A stretch of DNA of 64,000 nt from Metabacillus crassostreae (GTDB lineage: Bacteria > Bacillota > Bacilli > Bacillales > Bacillaceae): NCBI RefSeq assembly GCF_016908395.1, contig NZ_JAFBDU010000002.1, positions 744,001 through 808,000 on the forward strand, written 5' to 3'. Positions 34,891 through 43,984 of the stretch are shown in pieces. A program made the translations under genes and the position numbers. The notes beneath the pieces were generated by a model, which had not been told where the DNA came from, searched no databases, and saw nothing but the letters and a program-made list of their open reading frames with translations. The stretch's first letter is position 1. Every line of letters begins with the position of its first letter.

Positions 34891-36654
34891 TTATTTATTT
34901 GTAATTGGAAGGGTGATTTTCACTCTTGTCCCCTCACCTTTAGTACTATTAATTGTAACTCCATACTGGTTTCCATAAATCAATTGAATACGTTCATGAA
35001 CGTTTTTCACACCAATACCTGTAAAATGCTGTCGTTTACTTTTAATTTTAGGTAGCTCGCTAGTCGACGACATCTCCATACCATCACCATTATCCATCAC
35101 TTCACAAATTAGCGTATTATTCTCCTGCCACACAAGAACATTAATGAATCCTTCACTTTTATGATTAAAACCATGAAAAAAGGAGTTTTCGATAAATGGC
35201 TGAAGAATTAATTTTGGCACATGATATTCCATACATCCTGGTCCAATTAAATAATTCACCTTAATTCTGTCTCCATAACGTTTTTGATTAATAAGCACAT
35301 AATTTTTCAAATTATTAATTTCTTGTTCAACAGAAATGGTTTCACTAACATTACCAATCGTATTTTGGAGTAGGGCAATCAATGAATTGATAATTTCTTC
35401 CGCTTCATCCTTACTTCCCTGTTGAACCATGAACTTAATAGAAGTTAAAGTATTGTATAAGAAATGTGGATTAATCTGCTGCTGAAGTGCAGCAAGCTCT
35501 GCATTTCGTTTTTGCTTTTGATATAAAACAAGCTTTTCTAAATAATCATGTAATTCATCTAACATTGAATTGAATGCTTCACCAATTCTCCTTGTTTCAT
35601 AAGTACCTGTAACTGAAACGTATTTATCGAAGTCGAACTTTGAAGCATCAGCTATTTGCTTAACTAGATGTGATAAGGAATTAGTGATTCTTCTTGAAAT
35701 GAAAAATACAATAATAAGTGCTATGACTACAATCCCCATAGAAATGAGAACTATTTGCTTTTTATTAATCAAATCCCCAATTGCTGTTTTCCTATCAATA
35801 AGATTAAATAAATACATGTCAAGTGAAGGAAGATACTCCATAAATATAATTTGATCTGTACCCATGAACTTTTCAATAAGATAATCGCTGCGATTGCCTT
35901 CATTCTCTAACGCATAGGACAATAGCTCATCAGCTTTTTGTCCAATCATTTTTGTTTGATTACTAGAAACAATCAATCCATTATTATCTAAAATATATAC
36001 ATTATTCCCTTCACTTGTATAGCTGCTATAAAATTTCCGAAATTCACTTTCTTGAATAGAAAAATACATTGCCCCATAAATATCACCTGAAATTCTCTCC
36101 ATTAAAGCCTTTGATGCAACAATAAAATGATTATCACCAATTTGGTAATCACGTTGATCAAAATGATACATTAGCTTCTTAGGTTCATCCATAGTATTCT
36201 TTGTAATAGTGTGCTGAATCAATTCATCATCAGGAATTGGCCAATACGGTCGATTGGTTGCATAATTCATCCCATTAATCCCTGTAATAATAATTTCTGT
36301 TTCATATGCATCGACATTAGATTTAACCCGCTTCATTTGTTGATACATCTCATAAAAAGCTCTCATCTGCTGCTCGTTAGACTGCTCTTCAGTAAGATTT
36401 TTTCGGATGGTACCACTTTGAAGAATATTATTTGATGCTAATACAACAGAATAATTATAAGATTCTATACTATCCTTCACCTGGGTCATGACTCGTCCAT
36501 TTGTAATACTAAATTTATCAATAAAAAATTCCTCTGACATACGAAAGGTTGTCCAAGTAATAATAACTGAGACAGAAACAATACTTATCACACTAATTAG
36601 AAACATAATCGTAAACAATCCATTATACCTAAAATGCTTTTGCAAAAATTTCAT
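34891..36654 (-). CDS. YesM-type membrane sensor histidine kinase
   Basis: 587 residues. A membrane helix at ~14-36 is followed by an extracytoplasmic sensing domain (~37-290), a second helix at ~298-318, HAMP (~320-375), then the His_kinase domain with QINPHFLYNTLTSIKF near residue 400 and an ATPase domain (DNGDGMEMSS, GIGVKNVHERI). This is the lytS/YesM class that senses sugars or cell-surface signals. Its regulator gene ends 16 bases upstream. By position the pair controls the adjacent galactoside importer. Confidence 0.9.
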   Translation of the reverse strand: MKFLQKHFRYNGLFTIMFLISVISIVSVSVIITWTTFRMSEEFFIDKFSITNGRVMTQVKDSIESYNYSVVLASNNILQSGTIRKNLTEEQSNEQQMRAFYEMYQQMKRVKSNVDAYETEIIITGINGMNYATNRPYWPIPDDELIQHTITKNTMDEPKKLMYHFDQRDYQIGDNHFIVASKALMERISGDIYGAMYFSIQESEFRKFYSSYTSEGNNVYILDNNGLIVSSNQTKMIGQKADELLSYALENEGNRSDYLIEKFMGTDQIIFMEYLPSLDMYLFNLIDRKTAIGDLINKKQIVLISMGIVVIALIIVFFISRRITNSLSHLVKQIADASKFDFDKYVSVTGTYETRRIGEAFNSMLDELHDYLEKLVLYQKQKRNAELAALQQQINPHFLYNTLTSIKFMVQQGSKDEAEEIINSLIALLQNTIGNVSETISVEQEINNLKNYVLINQKRYGDRIKVNYLIGPGCMEYHVPKLILQPFIENSFFHGFNHKSEGFINVLVWQENNTLICEVMDNGDGMEMSSTSELPKIKSKRQHFTGIGVKNVHERIQLIYGNQYGVTINSTKGEGTRVKITLPITNK

Positions 36655-36669
36655 GCTGTATCACATCAC

Positions 36670-38208
36670 TTAATTCAATTTTTGACTTCTTCTATATTGA
36701 CTCGGTGAAACACCCTTGAGCTTTTTAAACACCTTACAAAAATAGCTGTGATCTGAATACCCGACAAGACCACTGATTTCTGAAATAGGCGTCGCTTTAT
36801 TCACTAATAGCTTAGCAGCTTCTTCAATCCGAATTTTATTTAAATATTCATTAAAGCCTTCTCTATTATGTGATGCAAAGTAACTGGATAAATACGTAGG
36901 ATTAAAATGAAAATGATGTGCAACTCCTGTTAAACTAAGAGGTTCGGCAAAATGTTCCTCAATATATTCCAAAATCATTGTTATATTTGAATGACCTGTT
37001 TGACTGGACTTTGCTGCGATACATTTCTTTGCTTCTAATATAAAAATATTCAATTGCTCTATAACTTCATTAGCAGAAGTTGCTTCATCAATACAGTTAA
37101 AAAAAGTGAATTTTTTGTTTTCTAATTCATTCACTTCGAAGTTCATATTTCCTAAAAGTATTGTTATATTAAAGATGATATTTCCAAAAAACGACTTATA
37201 CTCAAACATATCAGTAGTATAGTTATTTGATAATGCTTTTACATAATCCTCTAAATAACTAAATGCTAAATCAAATCTTTCATGTTTAAAATCATTTGTG
37301 AATTTATCCAAATTAAATGAAATAGGAACACATACATTAGTAGGCAATTCTTTTTCAGTCATTAATTTCAATTCAGGGAAATAAAAACGATACTGTAGCA
37401 TTTTTTTTATAACTTCATTAAACTTCATACCTAAATCAGACAAGTTATTAAATGAATTAGTTATAAGAATACCAAAGTTAAGGTCTCCGTTTAATAATTC
37501 ATCGGTGAATTCTAAATTTTCTTCTTCCTTTATATTCAGTAGGTATCCGCTTACATTATTTCCCTCTGTAAAACTATGATAATGCATTCCTTTTGAATCA
37601 AGTTCTTTTTCTATTCTGCTTTTTATTTGTGTTACATTTTCTGGATTCTTGAGATTTCTACTATCTACTATGAACAAGGAAAAATAAGGATGTGGAAATG
37701 CCTGTGAAAGAGCTTTACTATCATAATCTGTTTCAATCTCATATCCTGCTATTAATTTATCGATGATATTCCCTATATTTAATGCAAAGCTATCTTCTTT
37801 CTCAATCGATTTTAGTGATGGAATTCGATTTGCAGCAGTTGTTAATACTTTCAGAAGCGTTTCTGAATCGAGCTTCGGTTTTAATATATAATCAACAGCA
37901 CCACTTTGAAAAGTTGATCTAACATAATCAAATTCTCCATAACTACTTAAAATAATAATCTCAATTTGAGGATATTTACTTTTAACAACTCTTGTTAATT
38001 CCTCACCGTCCATAATTGGCATAACAATGTCAGTAAGAATAATATGTGGCTTTGTTTTTTCAATCATCTCAAGAGCTTCTTTACCATTAGATGCTTCACC
38101 AACAATCTGAAAACCCACCTGCTCCCACTGAAGGTAATGCTTTATACCTTGTCTTATTAATTGCTCATCATCCACTATTAGTATTCTACATAATTCACCA
38201 GTTTTCAA
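36670..38208 (-). CDS. YesN-type response regulator with AraC DNA-binding domain
   Basis: The frame opens at 38238, but TTG 38208 follows AGGAGGG at ideal spacing, giving 512 residues. The receiver domain is at ~7-125, with acidic DDE after ILIV, phospho-acceptor Asp in IILTDIVMP near residue 59, and Lys in YILKPK. The middle ~270 residues show no clear motif. The AraC-type double helix-turn-helix spans the last ~100 residues (FNPTYLSSYFA, then ISGLVGYSDHSYFCKVFKKLKGVSPSQYR). It is the partner of the kinase at 34891 and a likely activator of the galactoside locus. Confidence 0.9.
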   Translation of the reverse strand: MKTGELCRILIVDDEQLIRQGIKHYLQWEQVGFQIVGEASNGKEALEMIEKTKPHIILTDIVMPIMDGEELTRVVKSKYPQIEIIILSSYGEFDYVRSTFQSGAVDYILKPKLDSETLLKVLTTAANRIPSLKSIEKEDSFALNIGNIIDKLIAGYEIETDYDSKALSQAFPHPYFSLFIVDSRNLKNPENVTQIKSRIEKELDSKGMHYHSFTEGNNVSGYLLNIKEEENLEFTDELLNGDLNFGILITNSFNNLSDLGMKFNEVIKKMLQYRFYFPELKLMTEKELPTNVCVPISFNLDKFTNDFKHERFDLAFSYLEDYVKALSNNYTTDMFEYKSFFGNIIFNITILLGNMNFEVNELENKKFTFFNCIDEATSANEVIEQLNIFILEAKKCIAAKSSQTGHSNITMILEYIEEHFAEPLSLTGVAHHFHFNPTYLSSYFASHNREGFNEYLNKIRIEEAAKLLVNKATPISEISGLVGYSDHSYFCKVFKKLKGVSPSQYRRSQKLN

Positions 38209-38405
38209 AGAAATCCCTCCTAGGTGTGTAGATATCAATTGTTAAAATTATATTTCATTATACACATCAATTGTCAAATAAGCAGTTAATTTTTATTAAC
38301 ATAACTAAATTAAGAATCCTGATTAGTTACTATATCCAACAAAAGCGTTTGTTAAATAAATTAAAGGGAATTAAATAGAGAAACATCAAAAACGAGGTGG
38401 GCAAA

Positions 38406-38555
38406 ATGAGTAAAAGGAAAAATACGATGGTGCGTGATATGAAAGATTTAAAGAAGCAATCTAAGATTATGGAGAATATGAAAACAAATAAACAAGTCAA
38501 GCAAGGTGGGAAATTACCCGATCCAATTCAATATAAACATACTAAGAGCAAGTAA
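38406..38555 (+). CDS. Small basic protein, 49 residues, unknown
   Basis: ATG at 38406 follows AGGTGG at normal spacing. The product MSKRKNTMVRDMKDLKKQSK and onward is very basic and hydrophilic, with a helix-forming first half and a KLPDPIQYKHT tail. Lysine content is high and there is no Cys or membrane segment. It stands alone, upstream of a MITE-like element. It resembles small basic proteins of bacilli seen in spores or under stress, but I cannot name it. Confidence 0.6.
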   Translation: MSKRKNTMVRDMKDLKKQSKIMENMKTNKQVKQGGKLPDPIQYKHTKSK

Positions 38556-38628
38556 AGCAAACTTGTTTTTTGAAAAAGACCACATAGACATATACTTCTT
38601 TCATTACGAAATAGTCCTTAAACATAAA

Positions 38629-38976
38629 CAGAGGCGGGACAAAATTAAAGAAATCATTCAAAAAGACGAATAAACCTAAATTCAGTTAAGTTGAAAGAAA
38701 CAAGTTCGTTTCATTTCGCTGCAGACATTTGCTTTCCGCGGGGAGGAAGCTAAGCCTCCTCGGCGCAAGCGCCTGTGGGGTCTTAGCCTTTCCTCTGCAC
38801 CCGCAGGAGTCAAATGTCTTCCACTCCATTACACTAGTTCTTAAAAATAGTAAGCAAAATCTAAAAACATTGAAGTCTGCAAATAAAAACCCGAACTATT
38901 AGGCGAATGTTTAATTGACATATCACCTAATAGTTCGGGTTTTTCATTAGCTTAAATACTTATGTCCCATCCTCTG
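38629..38976 (-). mobile_element. MITE-like element, full copy 1 (minus orientation)
   Basis: 348 bp bounded by CAGAGGCGGGACAAAATT at the left and TTATGTCCCATCCTCTG at the right, which are imperfect inverted repeats. Inside are a GC-rich palindromic core (38700-38830) and, at 38887-38945, a long hairpin, AAACCCGAACTATTAGG / CCTAATAGTTCGGGTTT, followed by T-rich sequence. Read on the minus strand the parts run in the same order as in the copies at 49867 and 52810. It has no open frame of its own. The 38977-39340 stretch that follows has no gene. Confidence 0.8.
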
Positions 38977-39142
38977 TAAGATAAGCACTTAGTTTTACTC
39001 TCCACGAATCAAGAGATTGCTTCTTCGATTTCTAATATATTTTAAATCATACTTACCTAAAAAAAGCCTTTCTTCATCAAACACACCTGCAAGTAACTTG
39101 TCTCATTTTTAACAATTCCACGATAATTTTCTAAATTATTTG

Positions 39143-39171
39143 TCAATAAAACAAAACTGTCGCATAGGATA
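39143..39171 (+). promoter_or_regulatory. Possible sporulation (sigma-E type) promoter for yhbH
   Basis: The -10-like CATAGGATA (39163-39171) fits the CATANNNTA pattern of mother-cell sigma factors, with TCAATAA 13 bases upstream as a weak -35. I recall that B. subtilis yhbH is expressed in the mother cell. The match is partial and ~170 bases from the start codon. Confidence 0.35.
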
Positions 39172-39340
39172 AAGTAATCCACAGAATTTCAAACAGTTCT
39201 TGGTCCCAATTTATTCATCCACGTTAATGTATGCGTGAAGGTCATGAAATGTGACAGTTTTTTTTCATTTAGGAAATATTTTTTTGATTTAATTGATAAA
39301 GCTATTGAAACTAACTAAAATTTGGAGGGGGAATTTTAAT

Positions 39341-40516
39341 ATGACGGGTAAAGAACAAACAAATTTTGTTATTTCACAAGAAGATTGGACCCTCCATCGT
39401 AAAGGCCAGGATGATCAAACAAGACACCAAGAAAAAGTTCAGGAAGCTATTCGCAACAATCTTCCAGATCTTATAACAGAAGAAAGTATCGTTATGTCAA
39501 ATGGAAAAGATGTTGTGAAAATACCAATTCGTTCACTTGACGAATACAAAATTCGCTATAACTATGATAAAAACAAACATGTTGGCCAAGGTGATGGAGA
39601 AAGTGAAGTCGGAGATGTTGTTGCACGAGACGGATCTCAGGCTGATGCAAAAGGACCAGGTAAAGGTCAAGGAGCCGGGGATCAAGCTGGTGAAGACTAT
39701 TATGAAGCAGAGGTATCCATATTAGAGCTTGAAGCAGCCCTTTTCAAAGAATTAGAACTACCTAATTTAAAACAAAAAGAGCGCGACGATATTGTGATTG
39801 ACCATATCGAATTTAATGATATAAGAAGAACTGGATTGATGGGTAATGTAGATAAAAAAAGAACGATGCTTTCCGCTTACAAACGTAACGCAATGGCAGG
39901 AAAATCAAAGTTCCATCCAATCTATCCAGAGGATTTAAAATTCAAAACCTGGAATGATACAGTGAAACCCGATTCAAAAGCAGTTGTGATCGCGATGATG
40001 GATACTAGTGGCTCAATGGGCCTCTGGGAAAAGTACATGGCTCGCAGCTTCTTCTTCTGGATGACAAGATTTCTAAGAACCAAATACGAAAAAGTTGAAA
40101 TTGAATTTATTGCACACCACACAGAAGCAAAAATTGTCACAGAGGAAGACTTTTTTTCAAAAGGAGAAAGTGGTGGAACAATCTGTTCATCAGCTTATCG
40201 TAAAGCCTTAGAAGTAATTGATGGCAAATACAACCCTTCACGATATAATATCTATCCTTTCCATTTCTCAGACGGTGATAACTTAACCTCAGATAATCCA
40301 AGATGTGTTAAACTAGTCGACGAGCTTATGAAAGTCTCAAATATCTTCGGCTACGGTGAAGTCAACCAGTATAACCGACATTCAACCTTAATGTCCGCTT
40401 ATAAAAATATCAATGATGAAAAATTCCGCCATTATATCCTCAAGCAAAAATCAGATGTTTTCCAAGCAATGAAGAGCTTCTTTAGAAAAGAAGAAGAAAA
40501 TAAGATGTATGCTTAA
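39341..40516 (+). CDS. yhbH: YhbH sporulation protein (YeaH/UPF0229 family)
   Basis: 391 residues from ATG 39341, which follows GGAGGGG; the longer frame from 39293 has no binding site. Features are [19 protein letters not shown] at the N-terminus, a Gly/Asp-rich disordered stretch (~75-110: [21 protein letters not shown]), and a von Willebrand A-like domain with the metal-site motif MMDTSGSMG near residue 228, plus [15 protein letters not shown] and [10 protein letters not shown]. The family is genetically linked to PrkA and SpoVR. The prkA gene lies convergently 450 bases away, as in other bacilli. Confidence 0.92.
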   Translation: MTGKEQTNFVISQEDWTLHRKGQDDQTRHQEKVQEAIRNNLPDLITEESIVMSNGKDVVKIPIRSLDEYKIRYNYDKNKHVGQGDGESEVGDVVARDGSQADAKGPGKGQGAGDQAGEDYYEAEVSILELEAALFKELELPNLKQKERDDIVIDHIEFNDIRRTGLMGNVDKKRTMLSAYKRNAMAGKSKFHPIYPEDLKFKTWNDTVKPDSKAVVIAMMDTSGSMGLWEKYMARSFFFWMTRFLRTKYEKVEIEFIAHHTEAKIVTEEDFFSKGESGGTICSSAYRKALEVIDGKYNPSRYNIYPFHFSDGDNLTSDNPRCVKLVDELMKVSNIFGYGEVNQYNRHSTLMSAYKNINDEKFRHYILKQKSDVFQAMKSFFRKEEENKMYA

Positions 40517-40519
40517 CTA

Positions 40520-40548
40520 GGAGAGGGAAAGATTTCCTCTCTCTTTTA
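40520..40548 (+). terminator. Terminator after yhbH
   Basis: GGAGAGGGAA pairs with TTCCTCTCTC around AGA, followed by TTTTAC, immediately after the yhbH stop. Confidence 0.65.
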
Positions 40549-40560
40549 CATATTAATCAC

Positions 40561-40885
40561 TTTGCACGTCATTCTCTCATCTTTGCGAGTCATCGTCACA
40601 CTTTTACCGACCATTCTCCACTATTTTCAAGCCATTCACCACTTTATCGATCATCAATCTCACTTTGCACGCCATTCTCTCTTCTTTGAGAGTCATCCTC
40701 ACACTTTTATCGACCATTCTCCACTATTTTCAAGCCATTCACCACTTTATCGATCATCAATCTCACTTTGCACGCCATTCACCACTTTATCGACCATCAA
40801 TCTCACTTTGCATGCCATTCTCTCATCTTTACGAGTCATCCTCACACTTTTATCGACCATCTGCCACCATTTCCACGTTACACGC
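40561..40885. repeat. 21-bp-period tandem repeat array with 103-bp higher-order unit
   Basis: About 15 units beginning TTT (consensus roughly TTTNNACGNCCATTCTCCAC) start at 40561, 40582, 40603, 40624, 40643, 40664, 40685, 40706, 40727, 40746, 40767, 40786, 40807, 40828, 40849 and 40870. Spacing is 21 bp, with three 19-bp variants. Five monomers form a 103-bp higher-order unit that repeats from 40561 and 40664. The array lies between the yhbH and prkA terminators, outside both genes. Open frames across it are low-complexity artefacts of the period being a multiple of three. The repeats are adjacent, without unique spacers, so it is not CRISPR. Confidence 0.85.
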
Positions 40886-40920
40886 TCCTAAACAAGCTGA
40901 CCTCTTCTTCCACCTAAAAA

Positions 40921-40953
40921 AAACAAAAAAAGCTGACAAAATTTCCGCCAGCT
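40921..40953 (-). terminator. Terminator after prkA
   Basis: On the minus strand AGCTGGC pairs with GTCAGCT across a nine-base loop and is followed by seven T. It lies just beyond the prkA stop at 40970. Confidence 0.75.
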
Positions 40954-40969
40954 CCCATTCCCTGATACT

Positions 40970-42865
40970 TTATCTATTTAACAAGCTTCCTACATATCTT
41001 AATAATTCATTAGCAGATGATGAATTATAGCCATGCTCATCGATTAAGCGTGCAACAACCTCGTTCACCTTCTTAAGCTGTTGCTCGTCTGGAGTTTTTG
41101 ATGATGTTGTGATTTTGACAACATCCTTCAGATCCGCAAATAGCTTTTTCTGGATAGCTTCACGAAGACGTTCGTGTGAATTGTAATCAAATCGCTTCCC
41201 TTTACGTGCATATGCAGAAATACGAATTAAGATTTCTTCACGGAACGCTTTTTTCGCATTTTCCGAAATTCCGATTTGCTCTTCGATTGAACGCATTAAC
41301 TTTTCATCTGGATTCATTTCTTCTCCTGTTAATGGATCACGAAGCTTGTTTTTATTACAATAAGCTTCAACATTATCAAGATAATTATCCATAAGTGTTT
41401 TAGCAGATTCCTCATAAGAGTATACAAATGCTTTTTGAACTTCTTTCTTTGCCATATCATCATAAAGCTTACGCGCAACAGAAATGAAATTTAAGTATTT
41501 TTCACGATCTTCGTTTGAGATCGATGCATGTTGATCCAGTCCTTCTTTTAATGCACGTAATACATCTAGTGCATTGATTGACGGAACTTCCTTACGGATA
41601 ATTGTTGATGAAATACGGTTAATCACATAACGTGGATCAATTCCTGCCATACCTTCATCATTATATTCTTTTTGTAATTCATTTACATCAACAGAGTTAA
41701 AGCCTTCAACATTTTCACCATCATATAATCTCATTTTCTTCACAAGATCAATGTCACCGCGTTTTGGTTCTTTAAGACGAGTTAAAATTGTGAACATTGC
41801 TGCAACCTTTAACGTATGTGGAGCAATATGAACATCTGAAACATCGCTTTCACCAATCATTTTTTCATAAATTCGTTCTTCTTCAGTTACTTTCAAGTTA
41901 TAAGGAACAGGCATTACGATAATTCGAGAATGGAGGGCTTCATTTTTTTTGTTGGAGATAAATGAACGATATTCGGTTTCATTTGTATGTGCGACAATCA
42001 GTTCATCTGCAGAAATAAGTGCGAAACGACCGGCTTTAAAATTACCTTCTTGGGTTAATGAAAGCAAATGCCATAAAAATTTCTCATCACATTTTAACAT
42101 TTCTTGGAATTCCATCATTCCACGATTTGCTTTATTTAATTCACCATCAAAACGATATGCACGAGGATCTGATTCTGATCCATATTCTGCAATAGTTGAA
42201 AAGTCAATACTTCCAGTTAGATCCGCAATATCTTGTGATTTTGGATCAGATGGACTAAATGTTCCGATACCAGCACGTTTATCTTCTGATAAGAAAATTC
42301 GTTCTACTCGAACATCCTCAATACGTCCACCATATTCCTGCTCCAACCTCATTACATTTAATGGAGATAGATTTCCTTCAATTCGAATACCATATTCATC
42401 ATAAAAATCTTCTCGTAAATGATGCGGAATTAAATGTAATGGATCTTCATGCATTGGACAGCCCTTTATCGCATAAACTGCACCGCGATCTGTTAATGAG
42501 TATGCCTCAAGGCCTCTTTTTAACATTGTCACAAGTGTAGATTTACCACCACTTACTGGACCCATCAGTAACAGAATTCGTTTTCTTACATCTAAACGTT
42601 TTGCAGCAGGATGGAAATACTCCTCTACTAATCTTTCTAATGCATCTTCTAATCCATATAACTGGTGATCAAAAAACTTATAACGTCTTTTGCCATCCAC
42701 CTCTTCAATCCCTGCATCTTTGATCATATTGTAAACCCGCGAATGGGCTGATTGGGCAACCCAAGGTTTTTCCTTAACAATATCCAAATACTCTACGAAG
42801 GTACCTTCCCACTTTAAGCGTTGCTCATCTTCCCTGTACTTTTCAATTTTTTTTAAGATATCCAT
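40970..42865 (-). CDS. prkA: PrkA serine protein kinase / AAA+ protein
   Basis: 631 residues from ATG 42865 (AAGGAGGT five bases upstream). The frame continues to 43012, but the extra 49 residues have no support, and 631 equals the B. subtilis length as I recall it. The AAA module at ~70-380 has Walker A GPVSGGKST near residue 101. The C-terminal third is the PrkA-specific domain (~430-630). PrkA is described as a serine kinase and more recently as a Lon-like AAA+ protease active in sporulation. It converges with yhbH. Confidence 0.94.
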   Translation of the reverse strand: MDILKKIEKYREDEQRLKWEGTFVEYLDIVKEKPWVAQSAHSRVYNMIKDAGIEEVDGKRRYKFFDHQLYGLEDALERLVEEYFHPAAKRLDVRKRILLLMGPVSGGKSTLVTMLKRGLEAYSLTDRGAVYAIKGCPMHEDPLHLIPHHLREDFYDEYGIRIEGNLSPLNVMRLEQEYGGRIEDVRVERIFLSEDKRAGIGTFSPSDPKSQDIADLTGSIDFSTIAEYGSESDPRAYRFDGELNKANRGMMEFQEMLKCDEKFLWHLLSLTQEGNFKAGRFALISADELIVAHTNETEYRSFISNKKNEALHSRIIVMPVPYNLKVTEEERIYEKMIGESDVSDVHIAPHTLKVAAMFTILTRLKEPKRGDIDLVKKMRLYDGENVEGFNSVDVNELQKEYNDEGMAGIDPRYVINRISSTIIRKEVPSINALDVLRALKEGLDQHASISNEDREKYLNFISVARKLYDDMAKKEVQKAFVYSYEESAKTLMDNYLDNVEAYCNKNKLRDPLTGEEMNPDEKLMRSIEEQIGISENAKKAFREEILIRISAYARKGKRFDYNSHERLREAIQKKLFADLKDVVKITTSSKTPDEQQLKKVNEVVARLIDEHGYNSSSANELLRYVGSLLNR

Positions 42866-43007
42866 AAGGACCTCCTTCATCTTTGGTCGTACTATAAACT
42901 GCACTTGCAGATTAATACACTTTATGCGAGGATGTCCTTTAACATTCGTTTTACATAACAAAAAGCAGATAAACAACAAAAATTTTCTTTGGAAAATATG
43001 TTGCACA

Positions 43008-43036
43008 TTCACATCACATATGGTTTAAGGTATAAT
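43008..43036 (+). promoter_or_regulatory. Sigma-A-type promoter for the 30-residue ORF
   Basis: TTCACA (43008-43013), a 17-base spacer and TATAAT (43031-43036): one mismatch from the full consensus. Transcription would start near 43043 and read to the small gene at 43146 with a ~100-base leader containing a GTGAGA / TCTCAC hairpin. It lies divergent to prkA, 143 bases upstream of the prkA start. Confidence 0.65.
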
Positions 43037-43145
43037 AAAACTAGTTATTAATGGGATGCTATACATACAGTGAGACTCTTCTCACAACTGCTTAAGAGAT
43101 AGCTCCTTATGTACTTGAATAGATTTATTTTAAGGAGGTACAGCA

Positions 43146-43238
43146 ATGAACTTTTTATTAATTTTAGGTGTGAGTTTAGCGTTCATAACTGCAATCTTCA
43201 CTGCAGGATATGATAGTAAGCCAGGTGTAAAAAAATAA
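43146..43238 (+). CDS. 30-residue single-span membrane peptide
   Basis: ATG 43146 follows TAAGGAGGTA, a near-perfect ribosome binding site, seven bases upstream. The product is MNFLLILGVSLAFITAIFTA, then a short polar tail GYDSKPGVKK: one membrane helix with a positively charged C-terminus. It has a strong sigma-A promoter upstream and a perfect terminator downstream, so it is a complete single-gene unit. I do not recognise the family. The regulatory parts make a real gene more likely than chance. Confidence 0.7.
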   Translation: MNFLLILGVSLAFITAIFTAGYDSKPGVKK

Positions 43239-43281
43239 TAAGTCCAAACATCCTTACTACTATATAAGGATACAACGGATA

Positions 43282-43322
43282 AGAGGGTCAAACATTGTAT
43301 ACATCACAATGTTTGACCCTCT
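43282..43322. terminator. Terminator with 17-bp perfect stem
   Basis: AGAGGGTCAAACATTGT pairs perfectly with its complement around ATACATC and is followed by TTTTATTT. It ends the transcript of the 30-residue gene and may also stop transcripts from trmL. Confidence 0.9.
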
Positions 43323-43411
43323 TTTATTTGAACTATTTTCCAGTTAGTAAAACATCACAAAAGTTTATCATTTTATATAGGTTTATAAAAAGCAACAATA
43401 GTAGCCCTTTT

Positions 43412-43885
43412 TTATGATAATCCCGGATAATTCTGTTGTCTTAATGCTTCATATATCAATATTGCTGCTGTGTTTGATAAATTTAATGAGCGAACATGCT
43501 CAGTCATTGGTAAACGTAAGCACTTATCCATATTTGCTGAAATTAGGTCTTTCGGAAGTCCAGTCGTTTCTCGACCAAAAACAAAAAAGTAGTCTTTTTC
43601 CACATTACTATAATCAAATGTAGTATGTGGTTGTTGACCAAATTTCGTTAGGTAGAAAAACTCTCCTGTTGAATATGTTTCAAATAACTCCTCTAAAGAA
43701 TCATGATAAATAACATTAACATGCTCCCAATAGTCCAAGCCCGCTCTTTTTAACATCTTATCATCCGTAGAAAATCCTAATGGACGTATTAAGTGAAGAG
43801 TTGTATTTGTTGCTGCACAAGAACGTGCAATATTCCCAGTATTTGCAGGGATTTCTGGTTGATATAATACTACGTGTAAAGCCAT
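43412..43885 (-). CDS. trmL: tRNA (cytidine/uridine-34 2'-O)-methyltransferase TrmL (CspR)
   Basis: 157 residues from ATG 43885 (GAGGTGA upstream; a GTG three codons earlier overlaps that site). It is a SPOUT-class enzyme that methylates the wobble ribose of leucine tRNAs. MALHVVLYQPEIPANTGNIARSC is the N-terminal signature, FVFGRETTGLP lies near residue 100, and MTEHVRSLNLSNTAAILIYEALRQ forms the C-terminal SAM-binding knot. The neighbour order with yhbB and queG fits B. subtilis. Confidence 0.93.
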   Translation of the reverse strand: MALHVVLYQPEIPANTGNIARSCAATNTTLHLIRPLGFSTDDKMLKRAGLDYWEHVNVIYHDSLEELFETYSTGEFFYLTKFGQQPHTTFDYSNVEKDYFFVFGRETTGLPKDLISANMDKCLRLPMTEHVRSLNLSNTAAILIYEALRQQNYPGLS

Positions 43886-43984
43886 AATAGTCACCTCATC
43901 TATTTCTATAAAAAACGAAGCAATAATGCCCGTTCACTATATTTGGGCTATTCACCCACTTTGCTACAAAACATTATACCATTG

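Noticed and set aside
40561-40885. CRISPR-like periodicity
   Set aside because: Units are contiguous and diverged without unique spacers of constant length, and no cas genes are present.
40562-41030. Long plus-strand frames rich in His, Ser and Phe across the tandem repeats
   Set aside because: The repeat period is a multiple of three, so open frames arise automatically; there is no ribosome site and composition is low-complexity.
42866-43012. N-terminal extension of PrkA by 49 residues
   Set aside because: The extension lacks a ribosome site, while ATG 42865 has AAGGAGGT and gives the normal family length.
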